Assembly (NCBI RefSeq): GCF_029024925.1
Contig: NZ_CP118962.1
Location: forward strand, 470,501 to 534,500
Source: Enterococcus faecalis
GTDB lineage: Bacteria > Bacillota > Bacilli > Lactobacillales > Enterococcaceae
Direction of reading: 5' to 3'
Length of the DNA stretch: 64,000 bases
The stretch's first letter is position 1. The number at the start of each line of letters is the position of its first letter. Position numbers and translations under genes: made by a program. Positions 33,779 through 43,577 of the stretch are shown here, one piece after another. The notes beneath the pieces were generated by a model. The model was not told where the DNA came from and ran no database searches. It saw nothing but the letters and a program-made list of their open reading frames with translations.

Positions 33779-34351
33779 ATGAAACAATTTTTTCAAAAAG
33801 GGTCGAAACCTAATCAATTAGTTGTCGCTTTCCATGGTACTGGTGGCAATGAATATCAATTATTAACGACCATCGCAACCCTTTATCCAGAAGCGAGTGT
33901 TCTAAGTTACTTAGGGACAGAAGGTGTAGGCGAACAGCGACGCTTTTTTGCGCCATTAGTCAATGGAGCATTACCTCGTGCTAACTTTGATGAGCGAGTG
34001 ACGGCGTTTCTAGAAGAAGTTTGGCAACCGCAAAAGTTATACGATGAAGTTATTTTTATAGGGTACTCTAACGGTGCCAATTTTATTTTAGGCCTGTTAG
34101 AAAAGAACCCGACTATTGCTAACACTGTTATTTTACTGCATCCAAGCAATTTAGGCTATCAATATGTATCTGGTGAGTTTGCGACAAAAGTGATTGTCAC
34201 AACAGGGGCTCAGGATGAGTTGAGTATTCCGGGACAAGTTCTTTCTTTAGCTAATCAATTAAAGAAACATTTTCCAGTCGACTTTTTACTAGTGGATGGC
34301 GGTCATGGCTTATCAGAAGAAGAAGTAACGAAAATAAAAGAAGTTCTTTAA
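33779..34351 (+). CDS. MhqD-like carboxylesterase/phospholipase (alpha/beta hydrolase)
   Basis: This 190-residue alpha/beta hydrolase has the oxyanion segment FHGTGGNE, the nucleophile elbow GYSNGAN (Ser97), an acid in GAQDELSIPG and the catalytic histidine in DGGHGLSEEE. It belongs to the carboxylesterase/phospholipase branch that includes B. subtilis MhqD, a gene of the hydroquinone response. The ATG follows TTGGAGG. Pairing with an MhqO-like dioxygenase supports a quinone-stress role. Its promoter must lie inside the MhqO coding region or in the 30-base gap. Confidence 0.9.
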   Translation: MKQFFQKGSKPNQLVVAFHGTGGNEYQLLTTIATLYPEASVLSYLGTEGVGEQRRFFAPLVNGALPRANFDERVTAFLEEVWQPQKLYDEVIFIGYSNGANFILGLLEKNPTIANTVILLHPSNLGYQYVSGEFATKVIVTTGAQDELSIPGQVLSLANQLKKHFPVDFLLVDGGHGLSEEEVTKIKEVL

Positions 34352-34399
34352 AAAACAAGCTGCAACCTTTGCTGATAAGTGGTTGCAGCTTGTTTTTTT
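34351..34399 (+). terminator. Terminator of the MhqD-like gene
   Basis: AAAACAAGCTGCAACC pairs perfectly with GGTTGCAGCTTGTTTT and is followed by T's. Confidence 0.9.
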
Positions 34400-34492
34400 C
34401 TTGTGTGTAACTAAAAATGAATGCCAGTAATTGATAATAGAGAGGACTACAAAATTAACATCTTATTATCTTGAAATAGCTAATTTTATTCT

Positions 34493-34915
34493 TTAGTCAT
34501 TAGTATAACGTGACCAACCCCACCACTTAGGCATTAACTCTTTTAACCGAACTATTTCTCGTTTTTGATAATCAACTAAGATTTCTGTATCAGCATTTTT
34601 AGGAGAAAGCTGGAGCAATAATTCTCTACAAGCACCACAAGGCATACCAGAAATTCCATTAGGAACATCGTCCCGAAAAGTAATAATTCGTTTAATCACT
34701 GTCTGTCCACTATCGGCATACATATTCAAAGCGGCAACTCGTTCTGCACATAAATCTAGAACACCACAACAGCTTTCAAAACAAAAGCCGGTAAATAATT
34801 GTCCATCTTCTGCCTCTAGGGCACAGACGACATGGTGTGTGTAAATAAATGGTGTTACTTCTTGAGGATGGTATTCTTTCTTTGCGTATTCATACATTTT
34901 TTTCCAAATATCCAT
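34493..34915 (-). CDS. Cytidine deaminase family protein
   Basis: This 140-residue zinc enzyme has the deaminase motifs CAERVAALNM (zinc Cys and catalytic Glu) and MPCGACRELLLQL (two zinc Cys). Residues 30-42, ALEAEDGQLFTGFCFESCC, correspond to the nucleoside-binding strand. It would deaminate cytidine or deoxycytidine to uridine, but the first ligand position and sequence also fit the blasticidin-S-deaminase-like subgroup. The ribosome site is AAAGGAGAA. It is monocistronic, and codon use is a little more AT-rich than its neighbours. Confidence 0.85.
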   Translation of the reverse strand: MDIWKKMYEYAKKEYHPQEVTPFIYTHHVVCALEAEDGQLFTGFCFESCCGVLDLCAERVAALNMYADSGQTVIKRIITFRDDVPNGISGMPCGACRELLLQLSPKNADTEILVDYQKREIVRLKELMPKWWGWSRYTND

Positions 34916-34979
34916 GAATAAATTCTCCTTTATTTTTAGTTAGAATTATTATAGCAAATGTTCACACACAAAGAATAAA

Positions 34980-35042
34980 AAATAGAAGCATAAGAATGGA
35001 TCATACTGAGATAGTAAGTGATAATCCTTATGCTTCTAAAAA
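34980..35042 (-). terminator. Terminator of murE
   Basis: On the minus strand AGAAGCATAAGGATTATCAC and the near-complement TGATCCATTCTTATGCTTCT form a long hairpin followed by T's. Confidence 0.85.
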
Positions 35043-35043
35043 A

Positions 35044-36564
35044 TTATTTGTCAATAATCATTTTCGCAAGGGCAAAGTCTCCTGCGTAAGGTTCATCTAC
35101 GCCGTTTACTTTTTGATAAAGGTCGGCGCCTTTACCAGCTAAGACAATCGCATCATCAGCCGTTGTGCTTAAAGATAATGCGTGAGCAATTGCTTCGCCA
35201 CGATCTAAAACGGTGTAAACAGGCATTTCTTTGGTAATATGGGCTTGGATTTCTTGGCAAATTTTTGCTGGATCTTCACTGGCTGGGTCATCGGTTGTTA
35301 GGACTGCAACATCAGCCAATTCAGAAAGAACCCTACCAAAGTCTTTGCGGCGAGAAATCGCTTTGTCTCCCGTGCTACCGACAAGAACAATTAAGCGGCC
35401 GTCAGGATGTTCTTCACGGACAAAGGTTAAAAGATTCTTCAAACTGTCATAGTTATGAGCGTAATCAACATAGACGGTTGCACCGTTGGTATTCGTTAAA
35501 GATTCCATCCGGCCAGGGACGGTGGTTGCTGCGATCCCTTGTTGACACTCTTCTTTTGAAGCTCCCACAAGGACACTAGCGATCGCCGCACTTAACGCAT
35601 TACCTTTGTTAAAATCACCACCTAAACGAAGGTGATAAGAGCCGGCCAATCCTAACGCATCTGCAGGACTTGCAACGATAAAACGTAAGGAATCATCTGA
35701 AGAAACAGCGAATGAATAGTCAACTTCTGGAGCTGGCTGACTGCCATAGACAATGGCAGGGACTTTTTGCTGTTGTGCGGTTTCTTTAAGTAATGGAAAA
35801 TAATCAGCTTCGTGATTCAACACAATGACTTTAGAATGTGTAATCAATTGACGTTTGCAATAAAAGTAATCGTCAAAGGTTGGATGTTCAATTGGACTGA
35901 TATGGTCGGGGGTAATGTTTAAAAAAATGCCGACATCAAAAAATAACTTGTAGACACGATTAGTTTTGTAGGCTTGGGAAGAAACTTCCATAATAAAATG
36001 AGTCATCCCGTTAGCAACAGCGGTTGCCATCATTCGATACAAGTCCAAAGATTCGGGTGTAGTCAAGGCAGATTTAAAGAATGTTTTGCCATCTAATGTC
36101 GAATTCATGGTAGAAAGCAAGGCTGTTTTTTGTTGTGTAGCAACATCTAAAATATATTTGGTGAAATAAGCCGCTGTTGTTTTACCTTTGGTTCCAGTAA
36201 AGCCAATCAGTTTTAATTTATTTTGTGGATAATCATAAAAAGCCATGCTTAACACAGCCATTGCTTTTTTAATGTCAGTCACGATAATTCCTAGTTGTGC
36301 TGGAACCTCATAAGGCACCTCAGAAACATAGATTTCTAGGCCGTCTTTTACAGCATTTTCTAAATAGATTTCTTTAAAGTTTAATCCTTTACAAAAAAAG
36401 AGTGTTTCTGCTGTTACGTCTCTCGAATCGTAAGAAAGAGCCGTTACTTCTCGTTGACCTAACGTGTCGGAAAGGGTCAAGTGCCAGCCTTCTGGTGAAA
36501 TAAATTCTTTTAATAAATCTTCTTTTTCTAAGCAATCGCGAATTGCGAATAATGAAATCGTCAC
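35044..36564 (-). CDS. murE: UDP-N-acetylmuramoyl-tripeptide synthetase (L-lysine type MurE)
   Basis: This 506-residue cytoplasmic ligase adds the third stem-peptide residue to UDP-MurNAc-L-Ala-D-Glu. The ATP loop GFTGTKGKTTAAY is near residue 122, the carbamylated-lysine region is in the central domain, and the C-terminal domain carries TTDDPASEDP. That DDPA motif, instead of the DNPR of diaminopimelate enzymes, marks lysine specificity, as expected for enterococcal peptidoglycan. The start is GTG at 36564, because TTTGGAGG stands 8 bases before it. It is divergent from the flippase gene that follows, so murE has its own promoter. Confidence 0.93.
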   Translation of the reverse strand: MTISLFAIRDCLEKEDLLKEFISPEGWHLTLSDTLGQREVTALSYDSRDVTAETLFFCKGLNFKEIYLENAVKDGLEIYVSEVPYEVPAQLGIIVTDIKKAMAVLSMAFYDYPQNKLKLIGFTGTKGKTTAAYFTKYILDVATQQKTALLSTMNSTLDGKTFFKSALTTPESLDLYRMMATAVANGMTHFIMEVSSQAYKTNRVYKLFFDVGIFLNITPDHISPIEHPTFDDYFYCKRQLITHSKVIVLNHEADYFPLLKETAQQQKVPAIVYGSQPAPEVDYSFAVSSDDSLRFIVASPADALGLAGSYHLRLGGDFNKGNALSAAIASVLVGASKEECQQGIAATTVPGRMESLTNTNGATVYVDYAHNYDSLKNLLTFVREEHPDGRLIVLVGSTGDKAISRRKDFGRVLSELADVAVLTTDDPASEDPAKICQEIQAHITKEMPVYTVLDRGEAIAHALSLSTTADDAIVLAGKGADLYQKVNGVDEPYAGDFALAKMIIDK

Positions 36565-36767
36565 TTTTTTTGCCTCCAAACGTTTCAACGAAATTTCAAA
36601 ACTGATGTCATTATAGCATTATTTTTCTTTTAAAAAAACCATCTCGTTAGCGTGAGAAAATCCATGAGAAATGTTAAAATAGGATAATTCTTCGAGAAAG
36701 TCGTTGCATATCCCAAGATGAACAATTAAAATAAAGAAAGCATACTCAAAGAATATTGGAGGACAAA

Positions 36768-38417
36768 ATGATCAATCAACCAAATTCAGTTGATCAACCA
36801 ATCCTGACGAACCAAGAAAAAATGGTCAAAGGCTCAGCTTGGATGACAGCTAGTAATATTATCTCCCGCATGTTAGGGGCGATTTACATCATCCCCTGGT
36901 ACGCTTGGATGGGCGAGCACGGAAACGAAGCGAACAGTTTGTTTTCAATGGGGTATACGATTTATGCCTTATTCCTAATGATCTCTACCGCCGGAATTCC
37001 AGGTGCGATTGCCAAGCAGACCTCGCATTATAATTCATTGAACGAATATAAAATTAGTCGACAGCTTTTTTATCGTGCCTTACAACTAATGGGTGGCTTA
37101 GGTGTGGTTTTTGCTATTGTGATGTATTTGGCATCTCCGGCATTAGCAGCTTTGTCTGGCGGAGGTCCTGAATTAGTTCCAACAATGCGTTCATTAAGTT
37201 TAGCCGTTTTAGTTTTCCCAAGCATGAGTGTCATTCGCGGTTATTTCCAAGGAAATCAAGAAATGATGCCCTTTGCTTTATCACAAATTGTTGAACAAGT
37301 AGCACGAGTTTTTTACATGTTATTAACTGCTTTTATTATCATGAAAGTCTTTGAAGGTAATTACGTTACAGCGGTGACCCAAGCCACTTTTGCGGCATTT
37401 ATTGGGATGCTCGCAAGTTTTGCGGTTTTAGGTTATTACATGTACAAACAAAAACCATTATTTGATTATTTAGAAGAACACAGCGCCAATGAACATGAAA
37501 TTGCTCCAAAAGAGTTATTGATTGAAACTTTTAAAGAGGCGATTCCTTTTATCGTAGTTGGCTCAGGAGTGACTGTCTTTAAACTTGTCGATCAGTTTAC
37601 TTTCTCAAACTTTATGCGTTTGTTTACGGATTATTCAGATACCCAATTACGAGAGCTTTTCGGTATTTTTAATGCCAATCCGGACAAATTAACCATGATT
37701 GTCGTGGCTTTAGCAACTTCGATTTCGGCTACTGGATTACCGTTGATTACAGAAGCGGTCACCTTAAAAAATCACCGTGAGTTAGCGCGTTTGATTAGTA
37801 ATAATTTACAACTTTTTGTGTTTGTAATGTTGCCAGCAACGTTTGGTATGATTGTTTTAGCGCAACCACTATACACTGTTTTTTACATGCCAGATGCTTT
37901 AGGCACTTCTTTATTAGTGCAAGCTTGTTATGCTAGTTTATTCTTGGGCTTGTATATGTTAGTGTCAAATATGTTAATGGGGATGTATGAAAATCGTGAC
38001 GCAATGCGTTATTTAGGAATTGGTTTAGCAGTGAAATTAATCGTGCAATTCCCCGCAATCCGTTTATTTGAAGTTTACGGTCCGTTATTAGCAACGATGA
38101 TTGGCTTTACGGTTTCTTGCGTATTGATTCTAAGAAGAATTCGTCAAGTGACACGTTTTAATTACAAATTAACCTTACGGCGAACATTGTTAATGTTCTG
38201 TATTACAGTCATCATGATGATTATCGCTTTGATTTTCCGTCAGTTCTTGTATCTATTTTTAGATCCAACTAGACGTTTCCAAGCCTTCATTATCGTTGTA
38301 ATTGTGGCTGCTGCAGGAGGCGCTTTTTATGGCTATTCGGTCTTGAAGATTCGCTTAGCTGATCGTTTATTAGGGAAAAATGCCGCAAAATTACGTGCAA
38401 AATTCAATATTAAATAA
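36768..38417 (+). CDS. murJ: MurJ/YtgP-type polysaccharide (lipid II) flippase
   Basis: This 549-residue polytopic protein of the MOP superfamily has about 14 hydrophobic segments. It begins with the MVKGSAWMTASNIISRMLGAIYIIPW stretch characteristic of YtgP, the B. subtilis MurJ, and of the same length. It would flip lipid II across the membrane. The ATG at 36768 follows TTGGAGG. The order with an rsuA-type gene and pepV downstream is the same as in many lactic acid bacteria and in B. subtilis (ytgP, then a pseudouridine synthase, then pepV). Its position beside murE fits cell-wall synthesis. It could instead flip another polysaccharide precursor. Confidence 0.87.
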   Translation: MINQPNSVDQPILTNQEKMVKGSAWMTASNIISRMLGAIYIIPWYAWMGEHGNEANSLFSMGYTIYALFLMISTAGIPGAIAKQTSHYNSLNEYKISRQLFYRALQLMGGLGVVFAIVMYLASPALAALSGGGPELVPTMRSLSLAVLVFPSMSVIRGYFQGNQEMMPFALSQIVEQVARVFYMLLTAFIIMKVFEGNYVTAVTQATFAAFIGMLASFAVLGYYMYKQKPLFDYLEEHSANEHEIAPKELLIETFKEAIPFIVVGSGVTVFKLVDQFTFSNFMRLFTDYSDTQLRELFGIFNANPDKLTMIVVALATSISATGLPLITEAVTLKNHRELARLISNNLQLFVFVMLPATFGMIVLAQPLYTVFYMPDALGTSLLVQACYASLFLGLYMLVSNMLMGMYENRDAMRYLGIGLAVKLIVQFPAIRLFEVYGPLLATMIGFTVSCVLILRRIRQVTRFNYKLTLRRTLLMFCITVIMMIIALIFRQFLYLFLDPTRRFQAFIIVVIVAAAGGAFYGYSVLKIRLADRLLGKNAAKLRAKFNIK

Positions 38418-38454
38418 TAGCTGATTGAACTCCTTTCAGCAGATTCTCTTAAGA

Positions 38455-38508
38455 GACAAGGCTTGAGACATCGATCGATTCGATTTATGTCCCAAGCTAT
38501 TTTTTTAA
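38455..38508 (+). terminator. Terminator between murJ and the RsuA-type gene
   Basis: AGGCTTGAGACAT pairs imperfectly with ATGTCCCAAGCT and is followed by seven T's. It overlaps the region just before the next ribosome site and contains the GTCCCA core shared by other hairpins. Confidence 0.75.
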
Positions 38509-38525
38509 AGGAAAGAGGAATGACG

Positions 38526-39260
38526 ATGCGTTTAGATAAATTTTTAGCCGATGTTGGTATCGGTAGTCGTAAAGAAATCAAACAATTGTTAAAGAAAAAA
38601 GTCGTTACGGTGAATGGTGACGTCGTAAAAGAAGCCAAAACACAAGTAAATGAAGAAACAGATCAAATTGCCTTGATGGGAGAAATTCTTACGTATCAGA
38701 AATTCTTTTATTACATGTTGCATAAACCACAAGGTGTCATTTCTGCGACGGAAGATCAGCGAGATGAAACGGTAATTGACTTGTTAACTGATCAGGATTA
38801 CCGTGCCGACTTGTTCCCAGTTGGTCGCTTGGATAAAGATACTGAAGGCTTGCTTCTATTAACAAATGATGGCCAGTTAGCGCATCAATTATTATCACCC
38901 AAAAAGCATGTGGATAAAGAATATTTAGCTGAAGTTGAGGGACTTGTGACAGCGGAAGATTGTCAACTGTTTGCGCAAGGATTTGCCTTGAAAGATGGAG
39001 AAATAGTTAAACCAAGTCGTTTAGTCATTGAGACGATCAATGAGGAAGAAGGGACTTCCGTAGTCCGTTTAGTGATTCAAGAGGGGAAATTCCATCAAGT
39101 CAAACGGATGTTAGCCACTGTAGGCAAACCTGTGACGTATTTAAAACGATTACGAATGGGCGAACTATGGTTGGATGAAACGTTAGAACTAGGGGGATAT
39201 CGGCCCTTAACAGAAGCCGAATTGCAACAACTACAACCTAAACAATCATACCTCAATTAA
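38526..39260 (+). CDS. RsuA family pseudouridine synthase
   Basis: This 244-residue enzyme has an N-terminal S4 domain (RLDKFLADVGIGSRKEIKQLLKKKVVTVNG) and an RsuA/RluB-type catalytic domain with the conserved aspartate in PVGRLDKDTEGLLLLTNDG. The VIQEGKFHQVKRML segment also fits. It would isomerise a uridine in ribosomal RNA, 16S U516 by family analogy. The ATG at 38526 is chosen because AGGA lies 6 bases upstream; an ATG two codons earlier touches the site. It stands between the MurJ-type gene and pepV. Confidence 0.92.
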   Translation: MRLDKFLADVGIGSRKEIKQLLKKKVVTVNGDVVKEAKTQVNEETDQIALMGEILTYQKFFYYMLHKPQGVISATEDQRDETVIDLLTDQDYRADLFPVGRLDKDTEGLLLLTNDGQLAHQLLSPKKHVDKEYLAEVEGLVTAEDCQLFAQGFALKDGEIVKPSRLVIETINEEEGTSVVRLVIQEGKFHQVKRMLATVGKPVTYLKRLRMGELWLDETLELGGYRPLTEAELQQLQPKQSYLN

Positions 39261-39265
39261 AATAA

Positions 39266-39333
39266 ACAAAAACCCAGCCCTTTCTGCGGAAAAGATAAAA
39301 ATTTTCTCGAAAAATAGTGTCGGGTTTCTTTCT
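39266..39333 (+). terminator. Weak terminator after the RsuA-type gene
   Basis: AAACCCAGCC pairs imperfectly with GTCGGGTTT over a long AT-rich loop, with a T-rich tail. Confidence 0.45.
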
Positions 39334-39393
39334 TTTTCTGCATAAAATGGTATGATTGACTATGTAGAACTTTATGAATAGGAGTGACAACAA

Positions 39394-40809
39394 ATGACAA
39401 TTGATTGGACAAAAGAAGTCGAAGCACGTAAAGACGACTTATTAGAAGATTTACAAAACTTATTACGGATCAACAGTGAACGTGATGATGCACAAGCAAC
39501 ACCTGAAGCGCCCTTTGGACCTGGACCAGTTGCTGGCTTAAAACACATGTTAGCGTATGGTGAACGTGATGGCTTTACGGTGAAAAATGTCGACAATTAC
39601 GCTGGACACATTGAATATGGTGAAGGCGACGAAACGTTAGGGATTTTTGGTCATATGGACGTTGTTCCTGCTGGTGATGGTTGGGAAACAGATCCTTATG
39701 AACCAGTCATTAAAGATGGCAAAATTTATGCACGTGGTGCAAGCGATGATAAAGGCCCAAGTATGGCTGCTTATTACGCAATGAAAATTATCAAAGAATT
39801 AGGCTTACCCGTGTCTAAAAAAATCCGTTTCGTAGTAGGAAGTGACGAAGAAAGCGGCTGGGGCGATATGGATTACTATTTCCAACATGAAGAAGCGCCA
39901 GACTTTGGTTTCTCACCAGATGCTGAGTTCCCAATTATTAATGGGGAAAAAGGAAATGTGACGATTCGTTTAACTTTCCGAGGCGGTAACGGTGCTGATT
40001 ATAAATTAGAAAGCTTCAAATCTGGCTTACGTGAAAACATGGTTCCGGGAACAGCAGATGCTGTTGTAACGGCTGCTTCAGCAGACGAAGCGGCTTCACT
40101 AGCTGCTAGCTTTGAAACATTCATCAAACAAGAAGCAAAAATTTCAGGTAACGCAGAACTTTCAGATAAAACAGTGACTTTTCATGTAGTTGGTAAAGGT
40201 GCTCACGGTGCTAGCCCACAATCTGGAATTAACGCAGCGACTTTCTTGGCAACTTTCTTAAATGATTACAGCTTTGCAGAAGGCGCATACAGCTTTATTA
40301 ATACCATTGCTGAATTTATCCATGAAGATTTTTATGGCGAAAAATTAGGTGTGGCTTTTGAAGACGAAAAAATGGGTAAATTGACAATGAACGCTGGGAT
40401 TGTTAACTTTGATCCAGAAAATCCTGAAAATAGCTTAGTAACATTAAACTTCCGCTATCCAAAAGGAACTTCAGCAGAAGAATTACAAGCAAAAGTTCAA
40501 GCAACAGTCGGTGAAACGGTCACTGCAACACAAGGAGATCGCAACCAAGAACCGCATTATGTACCAGTTGATGATCCATTGGTGGCAACGTTACTACAAG
40601 TTTACGAAGACCATACAGGCGAAAAAGGCCAAGAACAAATCATTGGTGGCGGTACTTATGGCCGCTTATTAAAACGTGGTGTTGCCTATGGCGCAATGTT
40701 CCCTGGCTACACAGACACAATGCACCAAGCCAACGAATTTATGGAATTAGATGACTTATTCCGAGCAGCTGCTATTTATGCAGATGCGATTTATCGTTTA
40801 GCGAAGTAA
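39394..40809 (+). CDS. pepV: Dipeptidase PepV
   Basis: This 471-residue M20-family dinuclear zinc dipeptidase cleaves dipeptides in the cytoplasm. Metal-site motifs are [19 protein letters not shown] (His and catalytic Asp), [16 protein letters not shown] (bridging Asp), [10 protein letters not shown] (catalytic Glu pair), [14 protein letters not shown] and the final [20 protein letters not shown] with a late His in [10 protein letters not shown] lid domain lies between residues 190 and 380, as in Lactobacillus PepV. Codon use is strongly biased, indicating high expression. A strong terminator follows. Confidence 0.96.
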   Translation: MTIDWTKEVEARKDDLLEDLQNLLRINSERDDAQATPEAPFGPGPVAGLKHMLAYGERDGFTVKNVDNYAGHIEYGEGDETLGIFGHMDVVPAGDGWETDPYEPVIKDGKIYARGASDDKGPSMAAYYAMKIIKELGLPVSKKIRFVVGSDEESGWGDMDYYFQHEEAPDFGFSPDAEFPIINGEKGNVTIRLTFRGGNGADYKLESFKSGLRENMVPGTADAVVTAASADEAASLAASFETFIKQEAKISGNAELSDKTVTFHVVGKGAHGASPQSGINAATFLATFLNDYSFAEGAYSFINTIAEFIHEDFYGEKLGVAFEDEKMGKLTMNAGIVNFDPENPENSLVTLNFRYPKGTSAEELQAKVQATVGETVTATQGDRNQEPHYVPVDDPLVATLLQVYEDHTGEKGQEQIIGGGTYGRLLKRGVAYGAMFPGYTDTMHQANEFMELDDLFRAAAIYADAIYRLAK

Positions 40810-40813
40810 AGTA

Positions 40814-40850
40814 AAAAAGCTGTTTTCGATTTTCGAAAACAGCTTTTTTT
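40814..40850 (+). terminator. Terminator after pepV
   Basis: AAAAAGCTGTTTTCG pairs with CGAAAACAGCTTTTT and is followed by T's. Confidence 0.9.
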
Positions 40851-41000
40851 GCAATTTTTGCCTTTTAAAAACCCAAAATCAGAACCGTCAATTTACTGAA
40901 AATTTCTTGCAAATCAAAGGATCCCACGATACGATAAATAGGAGAAAAGGCAATGAGTGAAACACTTATTGTTAACTATTTAATCAAAGGACGTGTGAAA

Positions 41001-41186
41001 ATGAACGTAGAAGAATTAGTTCAAAAAGCAAAAGATTTAATTGGAGAAGGTAACGTGGAACATGCGCAACAATTCATTGAAGAACATAAAGATGAATTAG
41101 GCGAACACTATCATAAAATTACAGCGATGTTAGCTGATACAACGACCGATGGTTTGTTTGATAAAATTAAAGGATTGTTTCAATAG
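41001..41186 (+). CDS. Small protein, 61 residues (or 77 from an upstream start)
   Basis: The core protein begins MNVEELVQKAKDLIGEGNVEHAQ and ends TTDGLFDKIKGLFQ; it is helical, acidic and soluble. Two starts are possible. The ATG at 41001 follows AAAGGA with 8 bases of spacing. One at 40953 follows AGGAGA and would add the residues MSETLIVNYLIKGRVK. The first 16 residues are unlike the rest, so the short form is preferred, with the long form as a real alternative. I do not recognise a function. The terminator repeat at 41316 lies downstream. Confidence 0.7.
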   Translation: MNVEELVQKAKDLIGEGNVEHAQQFIEEHKDELGEHYHKITAMLADTTTDGLFDKIKGLFQ

Positions 41187-41315
41187 TTGGAAAAAATCTG
41201 AGATAAAAGTGGAGGCTGAGACAAAAGTGTTTAGCTCCAAAAACCAAGTAGGTACGATGATTTCATCTGTTCATGCTTCACAGTGAAACATTGCAACTCT
41301 CGCCGTTTAACAGTT

Positions 41316-41371
41316 TTTGAGCGTGGAGCAAAAATCCAAAGTGATTTTTGTCCCACGCTCTTCTTTTTTAT
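41316..41371 (+). terminator. Terminator hairpin of the GAGCGTGG/GTCCCACG family, copy 2
   Basis: GAGCGTGGAGCAAAA pairs with TTTTTGTCCCACGCTC around the loop ATCCAAAGTGAT, with T's following. A related stretch GGCTGAGACAAAAGTG stands at 41213-41228, so the whole 160-base interval may fold as a larger repeat unit. Confidence 0.8.
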
Positions 41372-42387
41372 TTAACTTTTAACCATTGTTTTGGCAACAC
41401 ATACGCAATTGGATTAAAAAGATAATCCGCTCCCCGTTTCACCACAGGCATATTCGTAATAGCTAAAATGAAGAGGGCTAAGAAGAAGAGCGCCAAGATT
41501 CGGAAAGTAAACCATTCTTTAAAGAGTGTGTCTAATTGCAAACCACTTTCCAACAGAATAATTAAGGGCATATGCAAGAGATAAGGGTAGAGGGTATCTT
41601 TTCCGAGGGCGCTTAAAGGTAACTTTCGTTTCGGCAATAATGCAAACCAAGAAAGAGACACCAATGCTGCAGAAACGTAAAAGAACAGCTGAATGAAACT
41701 ACTGTATTCAAAGGCCGGACTAATTTCAGCGTAGGAAGCCCAACCAGTTAAGAAGCCCCAAAATTTCGTTGCCAATGACCATTGACTATTTACAAATAAA
41801 AAGGAGCTTAAAATTACGCCTATCGCTGCCCATTTGACTTTGCGATGATCTAAAAAGGTTTGTAGCTTTTGAATATCCATTAAGTAGCCACAATAGAAGA
41901 AAGGGAAGAAGCCCAGAGTCCGTCCTAAAGACAAGAAACCTTCCACAGGTAAATAGCCTGAGGCGCAGCCGATAACAATGATGATGGGCAACATGATTTT
42001 CGGCTGAACGCGCTGAAGAAAGATGGTAATTAAGTAGAAACTTGCTAAGGAAAGTAAGTACCAAGGAACGCCCGTTTCGTTCAGTAAATCAAAATTCATT
42101 TTATTTGCAAAGGCGAAATTAGCAAGTGTAATCAACAACTTCGCTAAGAGATAAAGCCAAACAAAGGAAAGTAAGCGTAGATATTTTCGTTGTTTAATGG
42201 CATGTTTACTAAAGAGTCCAGAGACAAAAATAAAGGCCGGCATATGGAATGAATAGATCCAAAAGTTGATCGTTTCCATGAGTCGTGAAGGAGAAGCTTC
42301 ACGATCTAAAATATGCCCAAAAATCACTAAGAAAATTAAAAAAAGTTTCACGTTGTCCCATTTATAAATTCGCTTGTCGTTTTCCAT
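41368..42387 (-). CDS. Acyltransferase family (acyltransferase 3) membrane protein
   Basis: This 339-residue protein has about ten membrane segments and starts with the acyltransferase-3 pattern RIYKWDNVKLFLIFLVIFGHILDRE. The histidine in FGHIL and the arginine-rich loop after TM1 are the conserved active region. A second conserved stretch is YSFHMPAFIFVSGLFSKHA. Family members O-acylate exported sugars, peptidoglycan or lipids. The ATG at 42387 follows AAAAGGAG. It is monocistronic, with no polysaccharide genes next to it, so the substrate is open. Confidence 0.85.
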   Translation of the reverse strand: MENDKRIYKWDNVKLFLIFLVIFGHILDREASPSRLMETINFWIYSFHMPAFIFVSGLFSKHAIKQRKYLRLLSFVWLYLLAKLLITLANFAFANKMNFDLLNETGVPWYLLSLASFYLITIFLQRVQPKIMLPIIIVIGCASGYLPVEGFLSLGRTLGFFPFFYCGYLMDIQKLQTFLDHRKVKWAAIGVILSSFLFVNSQWSLATKFWGFLTGWASYAEISPAFEYSSFIQLFFYVSAALVSLSWFALLPKRKLPLSALGKDTLYPYLLHMPLIILLESGLQLDTLFKEWFTFRILALFFLALFILAITNMPVVKRGADYLFNPIAYVLPKQWLKVK

Positions 42388-42623
42388 AACGATCACTCCT
42401 TTTAGTAGAAAACAGTTCACTTTTGTTTAAGGCAGAAGAGGACAATTTTTCCATTCATTGAGTAGATAATTGTAGATACGAACCGGCAGCCGTTAAATGA
42501 GCCCCCACATACTTGCGCTTAAAACAAAAAATTAGGCAGGATGTTAGTCTTAAATTATACTGAAAGAGTGACGATCCTCCAAAGATTTTGTTTATTAAGA
42601 AGTGAAAGATGCGGTGAAAATAA

Positions 42624-43577
42624 ATGATAAAATTTCAAAATGTTTCAAAAGTATATCAAGAAAATGCTGTTTTGTCCGATGTGAATTTAACAATCCAACA
42701 AGGCGAATTTTTTGTATTAGTAGGGCCGAGTGGTAGTGGAAAAACGACGACTTTGAAAATGATTAATCGGCTCATTGAGCCAACGACAGGTGAAGTGGCT
42801 CTCAATGAGCAAGCGGTAACCAACTACCCTTTACGTGAATTACGACTAAAAATTGGCTATGTTCTTCAGCAAATTGCCTTATTTCCTAACTTAACCGTGG
42901 CGGAAAATATTGAGTTGATTCCTGAAATGAAAAAATGGCCCAAAGAGCAACGCAGAGAGCGAACCATTGAACTATTGAAAAAAGTTCAGCTGGATCCTGA
43001 GGAATATCTGCATCGTAAGCCAGCAGCGCTTTCAGGAGGCGAACAACAACGTATCGGGATTTTACGCGCCATTGCAGCCGAACCAGAAGTGATTTTAATG
43101 GATGAACCTTTTAGCGCGCTAGATCCGATTTCAAGACATCATCTTCAACGTTTGGTGAAAGAACTTCATCAGGAATTAGCGAGTACCATTGTTTTTGTGA
43201 CCCATGATATGAATGAAGCTTTACTGTTAGGAGAGCGCATCTGTATTATGGACGCTGGCAAAATTATTCAAGTCGATACGCCAGAAGCCATTCAAAAACA
43301 TCCGAAAAATAATTTTGTCGGTCAATTTTTCAAACAATCTTCGCCAGAACTAGCGAACTATTGTGGCGCTGACTTGACTGCATTTTTAGAAGCCGCAGAT
43401 GAGACGATTGAGCCAGTGCCGACTGTTTTCATGGAAACCAATTTAAAAGAGATTGTCCAACTCATTAATGCGCAAGAGAAAGCAAATTTAGTAGAAAAAC
43501 AACAAGTTTTAGGGTGTATCACCTCAAAAACGATTACTCGTTTTATGGAACAACTGTTGGAAAGCGAGGGACAGTAG
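42624..43577 (+). CDS. ABC transporter ATP-binding protein, OpuCA/EgtV type
   Basis: This 317-residue ATPase has Walker [10 protein letters not shown] at 36-44, a Q loop with [13 protein letters not shown], the signature [14 protein letters not shown], Walker [13 protein letters not shown] and the switch histidine in [17 protein letters not shown]-terminal part from about residue 255 looks like one CBS-type module ([17 protein letters not shown]...[10 protein letters not shown]). OpuCA-type proteins carry such modules for control by ionic strength or nucleotides. The stop is directly followed by the permease ATG, so the two are cotranslated. Substrate class: quaternary amines (betaine, carnitine, choline) or ergothioneine. 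Confidence 0.9.
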
